Source: Helicostylum pulchrum
Taxonomy: Eukaryota > Mucoromycota > Mucoromycetes > Mucorales > Mucoraceae
NCBI GenBank assembly: GCA_025677825.1
Contig: JAIXMO010000018.1
Location: forward strand, 1-64,000
Reading direction: 5' to 3'
DNA: 64,000 bases
Shown: in pieces, positions 47,444 to 61,217 of the stretch
Layout of the letters: each line of letters starts with the position of its first letter
How positions within the stretch are numbered: position 1 is the first letter of the stretch
Made by a program: the position numbers and the translations under genes
The notes under the pieces: generated by a model
Database searches by the model: none
Told to the model about the DNA's origin: nothing
The model's input: only the letters and a program-made list of their open reading frames with translations

Positions 47444-48991
47444 ATGAGTTTATTATACAGAACAAAAGAAGCTTTCTGCGCTCCAGGTCGACAAAGGATC
47501 ATTGAATTTTCTGCCCCAACTCAAACCGTGACAAAATCAAGTTCATACAGTGACATTTCTGAAAGGATTGCTCAAGATTCTAACCTATTTAATCCTGAAA
47601 AACCAAAATCAAAAGGTGGTCGTATCTTTGACAATGTCACCCAACGTGCTGGTTCTCTCATCACGTTTATGGTCACTTTACTTATCCTGGCTGTCTGGGC
47701 TGTCGTAGGTATTATCTTGGGGGCCCCCGAAATTTGGCAAATCATTATGCAAAACGGTGGTTCCATTCAATGTTATATATCGGACACTCTATTAATGCGT
47801 CAACAACAAAACCATTGTTATAAATTATTAACAATCATCTCTCAACTTCGGTCCCGAAATGCTACTGTAGCTAGATTGGTCCATGACCCTGAATTGCATA
47901 ATAACGCCCCCATGGTAGATAAGGAATCTATTGATCAATGCTCTATCGAAGAAGCTAAACTTGAAAATGCCATCAACTTGCCTAACGAATTTTGGTTTGA
48001 CAAGTGTTGTAATTGGGTCTCTATGGCTGTAGGTTCTATTTACGCTTTGATCTTCTACTGGGCTGGTATTCTTGTCTGGGTCGGTCTTGGCCCCATGATG
48101 GAATTCTCTGATTTATGGCAGCTTTATATCAATACTGCTGTCGCTGTTGAACTTACATTCACGTCCATGTTTTTACAAAATATCCGTCGTCGTCACATGG
48201 AATATCTTGAAAAGTGTCTTCGATCTATTATGAGAACCGATTGTGAATTAGAAATCATCCTTCGTAGACATTCTAATGATAATAAACTCAATCCAGTCAT
48301 TACAATTCTTCCTCATCCTGTTACTCGATCTATTAGAGCTATTGATTACTATGGCGATATTATTGGTTCTGGTATCGGTGTTACTGTCTCTACTTGTGTT
48401 TTCGCTGTTTGGCTTAGTATTGGTGATGTTATGGCCTGGAGTGACGATTGGTGGCTCATTATCGGTACATATACAGGTTTAGTAGGTTTTATTGATGGGT
48501 TTGTGTTGAGAAATGTATATTTTCGTGAAGATGTGATCTTGGATGAGCAATTTGATGTTCTTTCTGAAGCAGATGATGTGTTGTTCCAATACTTGAATGT
48601 ACCTCTTCCTACTAAACCCGTGGAACAAAGATCTTCTTTAATTACTAGAATCAGTAATTATATGGGTGTCCTTTGTGCTAAATCATTTGCCGTATTGGTC
48701 TCAATTCTTATCGTACTTGCTCTTATGGGTGTTGCAAGTAGTATGGGATGGAATCAAACAGGTCAACTTTTATGTAATACACCTACCATGATTATCGAAG
48801 GTTTCTTACTGATTGTATTGATCCAAGCACATAACCTCAGTAATATGAAACGTCGTATTCAATTAAGAGATATCTTGGTTCGTAGAATTGCACTGCTTCA
48901 ATACGCTAAAAATGTCACTGGTATGACATTAAATGAAAATGATACCGTCAAGTTCGCCATCAACTTAAAAAAGGCCGACACTGAAAATTAA
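47444..48991 (+). CDS. FET4: Low-affinity Fe(II)/metal permease, Fet4 family
   Basis: Intronless, 515 residues. After a polar N-terminus the protein has several membrane segments, for example LITFMVTLLILAVWAVVGII with GAPEIWQIIMQN directly after, VELTFTSMFLQNIRRRHMEY, and later SFAVLVSILIVLALMGVASS and IIEGFLLIVLIQAHN. The pairs of helix plus WQ---N..T.I.....Q define the low-affinity iron permease family and occur in duplicated halves. Such proteins import Fe2+ and also Zn2+, Cu+ or Mn2+ across the plasma membrane. The ATG at 47444 is the first of the frame and follows a good TATA element. The GATA-type sites upstream suggest iron-dependent repression. Confidence 0.93.
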   Translation: MSLLYRTKEAFCAPGRQRIIEFSAPTQTVTKSSSYSDISERIAQDSNLFNPEKPKSKGGRIFDNVTQRAGSLITFMVTLLILAVWAVVGIILGAPEIWQIIMQNGGSIQCYISDTLLMRQQQNHCYKLLTIISQLRSRNATVARLVHDPELHNNAPMVDKESIDQCSIEEAKLENAINLPNEFWFDKCCNWVSMAVGSIYALIFYWAGILVWVGLGPMMEFSDLWQLYINTAVAVELTFTSMFLQNIRRRHMEYLEKCLRSIMRTDCELEIILRRHSNDNKLNPVITILPHPVTRSIRAIDYYGDIIGSGIGVTVSTCVFAVWLSIGDVMAWSDDWWLIIGTYTGLVGFIDGFVLRNVYFREDVILDEQFDVLSEADDVLFQYLNVPLPTKPVEQRSSLITRISNYMGVLCAKSFAVLVSILIVLALMGVASSMGWNQTGQLLCNTPTMIIEGFLLIVLIQAHNLSNMKRRIQLRDILVRRIALLQYAKNVTGMTLNENDTVKFAINLKKADTEN

Positions 48992-49779
48992 AACAACTTT
49001 CACTACTTACTCTTATACATAACCGCACGTACTAATATACTCAAATCCCCCCCCCCCCCCACTCGTCTCTTATTATATATATATACTCACGCTTTCTTGC
49101 ATTATCAACTCTGTAATCAATAATAAATTTTTTTTTCGTTCAAACATATTACGTAGTGAAAACATTTTTTTTGTAAAAGTCATTAGTGTAGACAAAATTC
49201 AATTACATAAAAAACAGCATTTTTATTACTCTTCACATAACATAGTATTTTGTATTAGATCCCACAGCCATTGTACTATTTTATTTATAGCTTTTAATCA
49301 TCTATTTTATCTCCAAATAATAAGCTGGATAAAAAAAAAAGAGCTGATAGAGAAGGTGTTGAATATTTTGATCAATGGTCCATAACATTTCTAAATATCC
49401 CTAAAAGTATTTTTATTATCGTTCGTCATATATATATCAAATGGCACATAACCATTATCGACAAATTGATATACATGTATAGGGAATGTAGCTATCTTTT
49501 TCAGAGAAGATCATGTACTTGCAACGCTTCTATTTATTGGTTCCTCACATATTACCACATGATGCAGCATACATTTCCACGTATTTCCATTGGCCGAATA
49601 GTACACGGAAGTTTTAACATGTAATATGAAACCGTCGACAAACTCTCTCTGACGGCCCTGAACGTTATGACGTTTTTTTTCAGCCAGGGTGACAATTTGT
49701 TTTATAAAGCGATGGAAAAAAAACTATATAAAAAAAAGTACCGAATTTAATTTTTTGTAAATCATTCTTATCAACAAAA
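48992..49779. other. Intergenic, nothing identified
   Basis: FET4 3' flank with a C-run near 49047-49058, then AT-rich DNA up to the GST start. No gene or RNA supported. Confidence 0.5.
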
Positions 49780-50802
49780 ATGGTTGAAACACAATCTGAT
49801 AAAGTATGCATGACAACAAGCGAGTATAAAACGGGAAAATTCAATTTACTTTTTTTTTTTGTAGACAAGGTCACAACAGTACGAATGTAGGCCAATATTA
49901 TATAGCAGTTATGCCTCTGATACTTCGTGGAGAGTAAGATTAGCTCTAGCTTGGAAAAACATTGATTATGAAACTAAATACATAGATATGGCTGCTGGAG
50001 AACATGTACGTAAAAATAAAAAAACTAATCTATTTGTTGCATTTTTAAAAAAGGTAATGTTTTTGCTATTTATTGTTATAGCTGTCTGGAGATTATGCAA
50101 AGCTTAACCCATGCAAAAAACTTCCATGCCTTATTACTAAAACCGGAAAAGTATTAACTCAAAGTTTAGCAATCATTGAGTACTTGGAGACTACATATCC
50201 TGGTAAAAAGCAGAAAATAATAATAATATATGTGCTAATGACTAAGATGGCATGATATATAGAAAGACCTATTTTTCCCAGAGGTTTGATTCATAGAGCT
50301 GAGGTAAATATTTTCCCTTTTGGTTATTGGGTGTGTGACAAAAAACTCAAACATAAATTTGTAAAATAGACGTGGTCAATTGCTCTCGATATTGCTTGTG
50401 ATATCCAGCCTTTACAAGTAAAAAACGTGTTAAGGCTTGTCGATATCGACTTTGAAAAAAGAAAAGAATTTGCTCGAGAGATGATTGAAACAGGATTTGA
50501 GAGTATGTGAGGCATAACAACAACAAGATGAAAAAAAAAAAAAGTTAACCACCCCATTTGTAGGTTTGGAAAAAAGGCTAGAAAATCTTTCTGGTACATA
50601 TTGCGTAGCTGATCAGATTTCAATTGCAGACTTTTGCTTGGTACCAATGGTATTTGCAGCCAAGCGTCATGATGTAGATATGAAGCCGTACCCGTACATT
50701 ACCACGATCCGTAATACGCTCATGACTTTGCCAGAGTTTAGAATAACACATCCTTATAACCAACCGGATTGTCCATCCGAACTGAAAGGTGTTGTTCAAT
50801 AG
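49780..50802 (+). CDS. Zeta-class glutathione S-transferase / maleylacetoacetate isomerase-like
   Basis: Six exons (49780-49803, 49865-50005, 50082-50202, 50263-50303, 50370-50502, 50564-50802) give 232 residues. The N-terminal thioredoxin-like domain shows [20 protein letters not shown], then NPCKKLPCL and [11 protein letters not shown]. The C-terminal domain shows [18 protein letters not shown], and [18 protein letters not shown] followed by YPYITTI. This matches maleylacetoacetate isomerase, which acts late in tyrosine and phenylalanine breakdown using glutathione. The signature SSCSWRVR is changed to SDTSWRVR, so the active-site cysteine is absent. The stop lies 64 bases from the convergent AlaRS stop. 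Confidence 0.85.
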
Positions 50803-50866
50803 TGTTCACAACAATAAAAAATGATGTAAATAAAAGTATTTTTTTTTTTAATAATTATACGGGGTA

Positions 50867-53956
<3,090 letters not shown>

Positions 53957-54263
53957 TTTTGTAGCAAATAAAAAAAAGTTGTACAAATCTAGCCTTTCTT
54001 TTTTTTTCCCCAGGCGTTGAAAAGCCCTGGTTTACAATAAGATCCGAGCCGGGTAAATTGAGTCTTAATAAACCGAAAAATGAAATGAAAATGAAATGAG
54101 AAAAAAAGTATAGTTTTTTATTGATAGATATGTACTAAAAGGGGTGTGTGAGTGTGTGCTAATTTATTTTTTGTTTTGTTATAATTGAATGAAAGATAGA
54201 TATATATACGTGCAGAAGAGAAAGAGAAGAAGAAGAAAAGATGTGTGGGAAAAAAGAAAAAGT
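53957..54263. other. Short spacer upstream of AlaRS
   Basis: AlaRS 5' flank and the 3' flank of the perilipin-like gene (both minus strand). No gene seen. Confidence 0.5.
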
Positions 54264-55507
54264 TTAAGCCTTGACGGTTACAAGACCAAAAGTTGATCTA
54301 ACATCTTGAACAACTTTGGAATTATTTGCGTAGTTACTATAGTGACGAACCTGTTCTTGTACACCCTGAATAGAATTATGGATTAAAGGTAAAACGTATT
54401 CTTGAGTTAAATGCATAATGTTTGTAGCCTTCTTTAAAGGAGCAACATCATCTTTTAACATTTCCGTGCGTACAATTTCATATTCATTAGAGGCAAAATT
54501 AACAAGAGGATTAACAACAACATGTAACGAGCTTGGTAAATTAGAGATCATTTGACGTTCTTTTACATAAGCAGCAGCAGAGTCTAATCTTTTAATCAAG
54601 TCTACAGTTAATTCATTGATACGTTGATTTGCCTTAATTTGTGTCGAGGTATAACCACCCTTTACAGAGATAACAAAGTCTTGAAGACGCGTATTTGCTT
54701 TTTGGATAGATTGGAATGCTTCTTGGAGTAATTGATTTGTTTCAGCTAAACGAGCCACATCAGCTTTAGAATGAGGAATTGATTGTAATTGAGTAGTTAC
54801 ACGGTGAGTTAACCTTTCCCTGAATTCATTTACTAGCGATAATAATTTTCTATTCTCATCTACTACAGCTCTATCAGATTGTTGTTGTTGTTCTACAGCA
54901 GGAAGATATCGGTTTACAATTTCAGTTGCATGATGAACGGGTACTTGTACAGCATGGGTCATTTTTTCTCTTACATCCTTATATACTCTTTGAGGAGATT
55001 GCTTTACAGTTGTGAATAATTCTCCAGTATCTTGACGAACAACAGGAAATTTATTTTCTACTACATCAAGTGATTGACAGCCCATTTGGTCTGCCTTTAA
55101 TAAATGATGTTTGTACTTTTCCGTATAAGGTGAAGCAATGGAAGCAGCCATCTTGATAGTAGATTCAGCCTTGTTTAAAGCGAAACGACTAACTGAGTTT
55201 TGATTAGCATAATGTTGAACAATAGAAGAACCATCGCGAACAAGAGGAATAGAGAGAACACGAGAAAAGAAGGAGTAGCTGGAAACAGGTTTATTTGCTT
55301 GATCTGCTTCTACAATAGTAGAATCTAAAATTATTTTATTTTATACACGTTAGTATCAACATTCCTTTCTTCTTCATATAATAACTTACCAGGCGCGGCT
55401 ACTTCTCTATCAAGTACGTCATTAGGGTTACTGGTGGGAATACCATTACCATTTTGATCTGATTTCTTTAAAGGTGAAAACTTGCGAGTGTTATTTTTCT
55501 TTGACAT
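54264..55507 (-). CDS. Perilipin-like lipid-droplet protein
   Basis: Exons 55507-55390 and 55324-54264 (GTAAGT donor, TTTTAG acceptor) give 392 residues. After a polar N-terminus comes a PAT-type start, SFFSRVLSIPLVRDG, followed by SVSRFALNKAEST and, further on, long amphipathic helices and LPAVE, the general layout of perilipins and of fungal Mpl1-like proteins. These proteins coat lipid droplets and control lipase access. The ends are sure; the family call rests on motif order, since perilipins are weakly conserved. The start at 55507 is the first ATG, and the divergent small gene begins 382 bases away. Confidence 0.7.
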
Positions 55508-55889
55508 AATAAATAAAAAAAAGGTGTATAAAATTAAAAAGAAAAAAGGGAAAAAAATAACTGGAGATAACGGGTACTTTATATAAGAAAAGATATGCCG
55601 TCTGTGACTGAGTAACAGTTGTTCTTGACATGTGAAGATTATTTTCGTTTTGACGCTGTTCCTTTTTTAGACATGGCCTGGATCTCTGTTATGCTTGGTG
55701 CACGTGCCTCTTTTTTTTCTTTATATACTTTTTATATCTTTTCTCTCTTTTCCTTATTTCTTTTTAACTGCGTAAAAAATTCTCCGGCTTTTTTTTTTAT
55801 CGTATAGCATACATATATATATAAAAAAAGCGTAAAATAAGCAAGAAAGAACAATAAAAAAAACCTGAGTCTAAAATAATTAAAGGGAT
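55508..55889. promoter_or_regulatory. Divergent promoter region between the perilipin-like and Cys-rich genes
   Basis: 382 bases between start codons, with T-runs and TATATATA near 55813-55820. It probably holds both promoters. No conserved operator recognised. Confidence 0.4.
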
Positions 55890-56802
55890 ATGACGACGGA
55901 TAAGATATCTAGCCCCAAAGATGTTGAACCAATGCCCATAAAAGGTCAGATCAGTCTTGATAATATAAAAAAAGAGTACCAAGCCGAACAAAAGCATATG
56001 ATAAACGTCAAAAAAGGTATACCTTTTTATTTCATATTTTTTATTTTTTTTCTTATATATCTGTACGGGTATAGTAGGCTCTAGTTCACTGACGACGGCG
56101 AGATGTTTAAACGGGTCTAGATGTAAATGTGGGAAAGTAACATGTTTTATATTTGACGAATCTTGTCGCAGTAAACACAACAGGTATAAAATACACATAC
56201 AAACAATAATGTATATTATGATGATGCAATATGTCCTCACAAACGTGGCCTATTAAATATTAGACATTTGACCCGGTATTCATAAATAAAACGCAAGATA
56301 TATTTTCATTCATACAAATAATCGTTTCATAATAATATTTTTTATTTTTTCACGTGGAAAAATTGGGGTTGATCAGCACCAATAAAAATACATGCTTTTT
56401 TCCTTATGTAACTAAACTAACTTTTTACGATCTGCCAAAAACAAGTACATAACCTAGATTCACGTAAGATTCGATAAAACCAAGTTGGAAAAGTGATAAA
56501 ATACGTCACTCACTTTTTTTGGATCGACCTTGCATATAGAATCGTGTATCAAGAATTCTCCAAGTAAATTGCTTTTATAATGTCATTAACAATTTGCATA
56601 ATAATGCGAGCAATATTTAAATTGATTTCGCGCCTCAAACAGCGCTCCGTCGGAACCGGATGAACTGGAACAAGAGTCTGCACTACACGATGATGAACCA
56701 GCACCTAAATGCAAGGTAGATTTAAAAGTTGTCAAAGATAGTAAAACGGGTGATTATATACAGGTAAAGTTAGAAAGTGTATCAGATAAACCTATAGATT
56801 AA
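55890..56802 (+). CDS. Small Cys-rich protein, three exons, unrecognised
   Basis: Exons 55890-56016, 56075-56183 and 56643-56802 join in phase to 131 residues; the second intron is long (about 460 bases) for this genome. Exon 1 encodes a polar, helix-forming segment (ISLDNIKKEYQAEQKHMINV). Exon 2 encodes a Cys cluster, RCLNGSRCKCGKVTCFIFDE and then SCRSKH, which could bind zinc. Exon 3 encodes an acidic tail ending in a Lys/Asp/Val-rich stretch (SEPDELEQESALHDDEP, then CKVDLKVVKD). I do not recognise the family. Phase-consistent splicing and the C-x-C...C pattern argue against chance. Exon 2 is supported by phase and composition only. Confidence 0.5.
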
Positions 56803-58050
56803 ATATTTAGTATAAGGAGAAAGTAAATTAAGATATTTAAAAAGAAAGCATACTACATATATGTATATAGGCAATTAAGAAACAGGAAACGCGTTTTTGA
56901 CCCAAGTTATATAGATAACAGTAGAGATGAAAAGTTGCAGTTTGAATCTAGGTAGAGTAATACATTGTCTTTGAGCCCAGCACCTACTTGAAATCTTTAT
57001 GTTTATTTTTTCTATCGTAACTCTTCTTGTCGCTGTTTACGAGCCTGTCCTTGTTAACATTCCTTACTTCAGGTAAGTAAATGGCTTGTTAATTAATAAA
57101 ATAGAACAAATACTTTTTTAATGTAAGAGAAGACTTGGTAAATTGTTTCTCAATTGAAAGTATAAAGTACAGAATATTTTGAGCAGCGTAGTAAAAGGAA
57201 TGTAATCGTCAACATGGTACATGTTCGTTATTAACATTCCTTTGGTAATGTTACTTGGACGATTAAGAAAAAACAATTTTTAACTTGCGAAAACTAAACA
57301 AAAACATGCAAAAAAAAAAAATTATATGAAAAGCATTTTATTTTAAAAGAAGATACATATTAGCCTTTCTTTTATTACAAAAGAAAGTGGACAAGGGTAA
57401 CCAACGCGGAGGTTTGTATCTATGTACCCTCTTCTACCTTTATATCACCCTAACTGTAGTAAAGGAGAGCGTAAAGAGAAAAACCACACTGGGCTTCAGT
57501 CGATTTCCATGGTCGTCTACATGCTCGCTGTGCGCCTCCCATTCAGCCTGCCGCAGCCTAGTAATTCCTTGGGCGACTATCGCATTTCTGCTCTCTTGGC
57601 AAGCGTATCAGCACAGAATCCAAACTGAAGTAAAAGTAGGTCACTGAAACGATAAATGGACTTTCTTTACCGCAACTGCCCCCCAGCGCTTGCGGGAATC
57701 CATATGCGCCCTAAAAACGCGTTGAGTAACTGTAATTATGTGCGTATGTGTGTGTGTGTTTTTTTAATACTTATCTTTATTTCTTTCTTTATCTCTCTTC
57801 GCGCAGCTGCGACTTTATGGTATATATGATGTATGTATGTCCACTTACCTTGTTGGGAAAAAAAGGAAGAAAAAGAAGGAAAAAGGGAAAAGGAAAAAGG
57901 GAAAAAAACGCCGAGTATTTTATATGCAGCTTCTTGTGACTCTTTTTTGGGCCAATAAAAACTCATGACATCGAAATTGGGCCAATGAGAGCTTCCAGAG
58001 ATTATTTTTTTAGCCCTCTCTCCAAGCTTTTTTGTTACACGCTTTACAAA
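56803..58050. other. Intergenic, decayed sequence, no gene supported
   Basis: Includes a GC-richer patch (57387-57720) whose frames lack an ATG or recognisable motif, and a (TG)n tract near 57747-57759. No intact gene, tRNA or 5S rRNA signature was seen. Confidence 0.4.
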
Positions 58051-58079
58051 AAAAAGATTAAATAGATCCATTTATTATT

Positions 58080-58400
58080 GCTGGTACTCCAAAGAAGGCA
58101 TATTACTATGCTTTATCTAGCGTAGAGAAATTATCACCCTGTTTATATTGAAAGAGACCCATCTTTAATTTCTCTCCTGCTAATCTTACCGAATACGATT
58201 ACATGGCAAAACTCTGGTCGGAATTGTTTGAGTTAATGTTTGGTCCCGATGCCAACTTCATCAAGTGGTGAGGTGAATCTGTATCTAGTACCGTCGCCAA
58301 CATAAAAAAAGCCAACAATGATAACGCCAAGAATACAATTGGCTGTAAAGATTGAAACAGAAAAATCAACAAATAGCATCCACTGATAGTTTACCTGTTT
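58080..58400 (+). pseudogene. Relic of a repeated Mucorales ORF
   Basis: Translation near 58190-58290 gives LTEYDYMAKLWSELFELMFG followed by NFIKW, a stop and GESVSSTVAN. The pattern (E-D-Y--K-W..-FE--F....-F-KWGE) resembles a protein family often found near mobile elements in Mucorales. The fragment is short and ends in several stops, so it is dead. The call rests on memory of such families. Confidence 0.35.
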
Positions 58401-58964
58401 TCCCAAAAAAAAAATTCTTATGTTCTATCCCATCCCAATCTTATGATGATAATGATGGTAATAATGAATAACAATTCACAACTTTCAAACTTAATGATAG
58501 AACCATTGTGAAAAGAAGACCTTGGAAGACCAAGGAAATAGAGAAAGAGAAAAAAAAAATCATGAAAGAGAAGACAAAAAGAAGACAAAAAGAAGAAAAG
58601 AAGAAAGAGTTGAGTAAGAAAAAGATGAAGATGTCTTGAAGATAAAGACTTTTTTTCTATTATGTATTACTATTGTATTCACTTAGAATAATCAATATGT
58701 TTAGTATTATGGTTAAATATCACCTTTAAATTAATTTTATACCAATATTTAGTGGTTAGTTTTGTTTAGCCTGCTATAAAAGTTATTTTCTCTTTTTAAC
58801 TTTGGCGATTATAACTTGAAGAGTTTTGCTGTGAATGTATAGAGATTATGTACCACTTTATTTCTTTAAAAGAAGTAACTTATGCCCGCTCGACAAACGT
58901 CACAATTCTCTATTTTACCCCCTACGCGCATCATTTTTATTTTTATTCCCCCCACTTTCCTGTT
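58401..58964. other. Intergenic, purine-rich, no gene
   Basis: Contains an AG-rich stretch (about 58500-58640) and AT-rich DNA leading to the ELM1-like gene. No coding frame or RNA gene is supported. Confidence 0.45.
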
Positions 58965-60720
58965 ATGTTTAAACAATGTAAAAAAAAAGTTAAAATAATT
59001 CAAATTACCTAATTTATCTCTAAAAAAAATCTCTCGCTGTAGTTATATCCTCTGTCAACAGAGTAGGTTTAAAACAGTATTCAACACGTACCGCACCAAA
59101 TGTTTGGATTGTTACCGATGGTGGAATCGAGAATACTTTACACGCAATGTCATTAGGAAAACAATTAGCTGGCTCTAACCAACTCTCAAATACTTTCAAG
59201 TTAAAGACAGTAGTTGCCAGTAAAAGTAAAACACAGTAAAATCTTTTAAAGAAAAATCGGATAAGGGAAGAGTTTATTAAGAAAAACCATTTATATATTA
59301 TTAGAGCTTCAAGTATTCCCTTCTATTATTCAAAAATATTTGGTTAACTGGAGTGTTTCTAAGCAAAAAGGTAAAAAAGTTTCAACTGTTTGCTAGGGGA
59401 TTTTTTTTTTTTAGCTGCTAGGAAAAATATTAGAGTGCTAACTTAAAAACCAGGTAACACATTAAATAGCTTACCATGGTATCTGTCAACCAAAGATGAA
59501 TTCTCGGATAGTTCGAGTCCCGACTACATTATCACAAGTGGACAAGACTCTATTCCTGCCTGTTTTCATTTAACTCAAGGAAATACCAACAAAAATATTT
59601 TTTCCGGTAAAAAAAATATAAATGTACTAATGCACTCCTTATAAAATACTTATAATATTATTAGTTTATGTTGGATATCCCGGTATACCTTTTATTAATT
59701 TTGATCAAGTAGTTTTACCAAAATATGAAGCAAATGTAAAAATGGGTAAAAAGAATAACAAAAAATGGATCAAGCATTTTTAAAATTAATTACTTTTTTT
59801 GTAGCTGCATTGGGTCCTTTTGCCAGACAAAAAAATGGAATCATTACGCCCGTAAGTAAAAAAAATAAATAAAAAAAGATGCTTGTATCTAATTATTATT
59901 ACTTATGTAGGCACCTTTATTAGACGCTTTTTCAACTAGTACATCACCACTTGATCGAATGATTCCTGTATCGTTTAAAGATGGTTACTCATCCGTCATT
60001 ATCGGAGGCCATTCATCGATTTGCCGATGGTATTCCGAAGATGCATTAAATTTAGCCGATAACATAAAGGTAAACAAATACAAAAACTTAATTACAGTCA
60101 TACTCACAATTTTATTTTGTAGCGTATGGTAAAGAACCTCAATGATAAAATCGTGATTGTATTTACCGATAGAACACCAGACTTGGTAAAACAAAAAATA
60201 ACAACTAGTCTTCAAGAACTTGACGATTCAGTCTTCATTTGGGATTCTACTAAACAAGTATCGACCATTGATAAAATAAACACGTATGAAAGTATTATTG
60301 AAAATGCTAACCGAGTTGTTTTGACTGCGGACCTTGATTATGCTTGTACACATGCATTATCCAAGAGGTAAAAAACGAAAAAAAGTTATATGCATTGGAC
60401 AGCAGTAATAAGCTCATCTTCCCCCCCCCCCCTTTTTTTTTCTTAGCAAACCTGTTTATATCACGTTTGGTGGACAAGCTAGATCTTATCTTTCTCACTT
60501 ACATCGTTGGTTATTAGACGAACATTTGACAAGAAAGTTACGATTGGAAAGAAACAACCATAAATCAAGCGCAGTAAAGGATCCTTATAGTTATTTAGGG
60601 GATCATGCTGATTGGGGAAATGCCAGCAAGGTACTTCAAATCAAGGATACAATGGCGTATGTAAAGAAGGAGATTGAAGAGATTCGCGGAGAAAAGGTCA
60701 CAGGTAAAAGAAGAAAATAA
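58965..60720 (+). CDS. Mitochondrial fission ELM1-domain protein
   Basis: Nine exons (58965-58977, 59043-59225, 59305-59370, 59454-59606, 59665-59745, 59805-59851, 59911-60069, 60123-60367, 60447-60720) give 406 residues. The first coding exon is only 13 bases; it joins in phase to make a presequence-like start (MFKQFISSVNRVGLKQYSTR). The body opens APNVWIVTDGGIENTLHAM and has a glycosyltransferase-B-like layout: SGQDSIPACFHL, VYVGYPGIPF, AALGPFARQKNGIITPAP, IVIVFTDRTPD and VLTADLDYACTHALS. Plant ELM1 recruits the dynamin DRP3 to mitochondria; fungal members are uncharacterised. The exon 2 donor could also be at 59220 instead of 59226. Confidence 0.72.
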
Positions 60721-60860
60721 TAATATTAGAACTTTTTTTAAAAAAAAATAAATCTACTACCTTATCCTATCTCGTCTCCCATTTATCCTAATCGTTTATA
60801 CGTGATGAGTCATTTATTATATATAAAATAGAGTTACAAAAAAACACTAAATAATGCTTG

Positions 60861-60905
<45 letters not shown>

Positions 60906-61217
60906 CACTTGCAATCAGATAAAACAAATTCTGCGCTACACAATTTATAGTTTCCAAGCCCAAACACACACACGCGCGCACTATGTACATTCATCGACAT
61001 TCAAATCACTCACATGAATATCTTTGAAACAAATACGATCAGATGCTCTCACCGCTCCAAAAAAAAGTATTATTTCGCCTTATGTATAATTACTCAAGGC
61101 TATTTTTTGAACCGGCGTCTTAACCAAAAAAAAAAAAAAATCCTTAAAAATAAAATCTGTATTTCCTATTTTCCCATCTTTTTTCTCTTCTTCTTTTTTT
61201 ATACACACGTATTTAAA
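60721..61217. other. Spacer upstream of the acyl-CoA lyase gene
   Basis: Contains the (TG)n tract at 60862-60902, an A-run and pyrimidine tracts directly before the lyase ATG. No other gene seen. Confidence 0.5.
60862..60902. repeat. (TG)n microsatellite
   Basis: About twenty TG units, between the ELM1-like gene and the lyase gene. The longest dinuc tract in the window. Confidence 0.95.

Noticed and set aside
55797..56240. 147-codon minus-strand frame rich in hydrophobic residues
   Set aside because: It overlaps exons 1 and 2 of the Cys-rich gene and its hydrophobicity comes from AT-rich sequence.
57387..57647. 86-codon GC-richer plus-strand frame
   Set aside because: It opens with GTG, has no ATG and no recognisable motif, and the overlapping frame is equally long.
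59413..59453. In-frame stop (59444-59446) that would break the ELM1-like gene
   Set aside because: It arises only if the acceptor at 59414 is used. A better acceptor at 59453, with the branch site GCTAAC just before, removes it and keeps the phase.
59500..59530. GTTCGAGTCC resembling a tRNA/Pol III B box
   Set aside because: It lies inside a coding exon of the ELM1-like gene. No matching A box or cloverleaf was found around it.
61014..61217. Upstream extension of the acyl-CoA lyase frame
   Set aside because: It is encoded by A- and T-runs and is not conserved in character. The ATG at 61218 gives the normal N-terminus.
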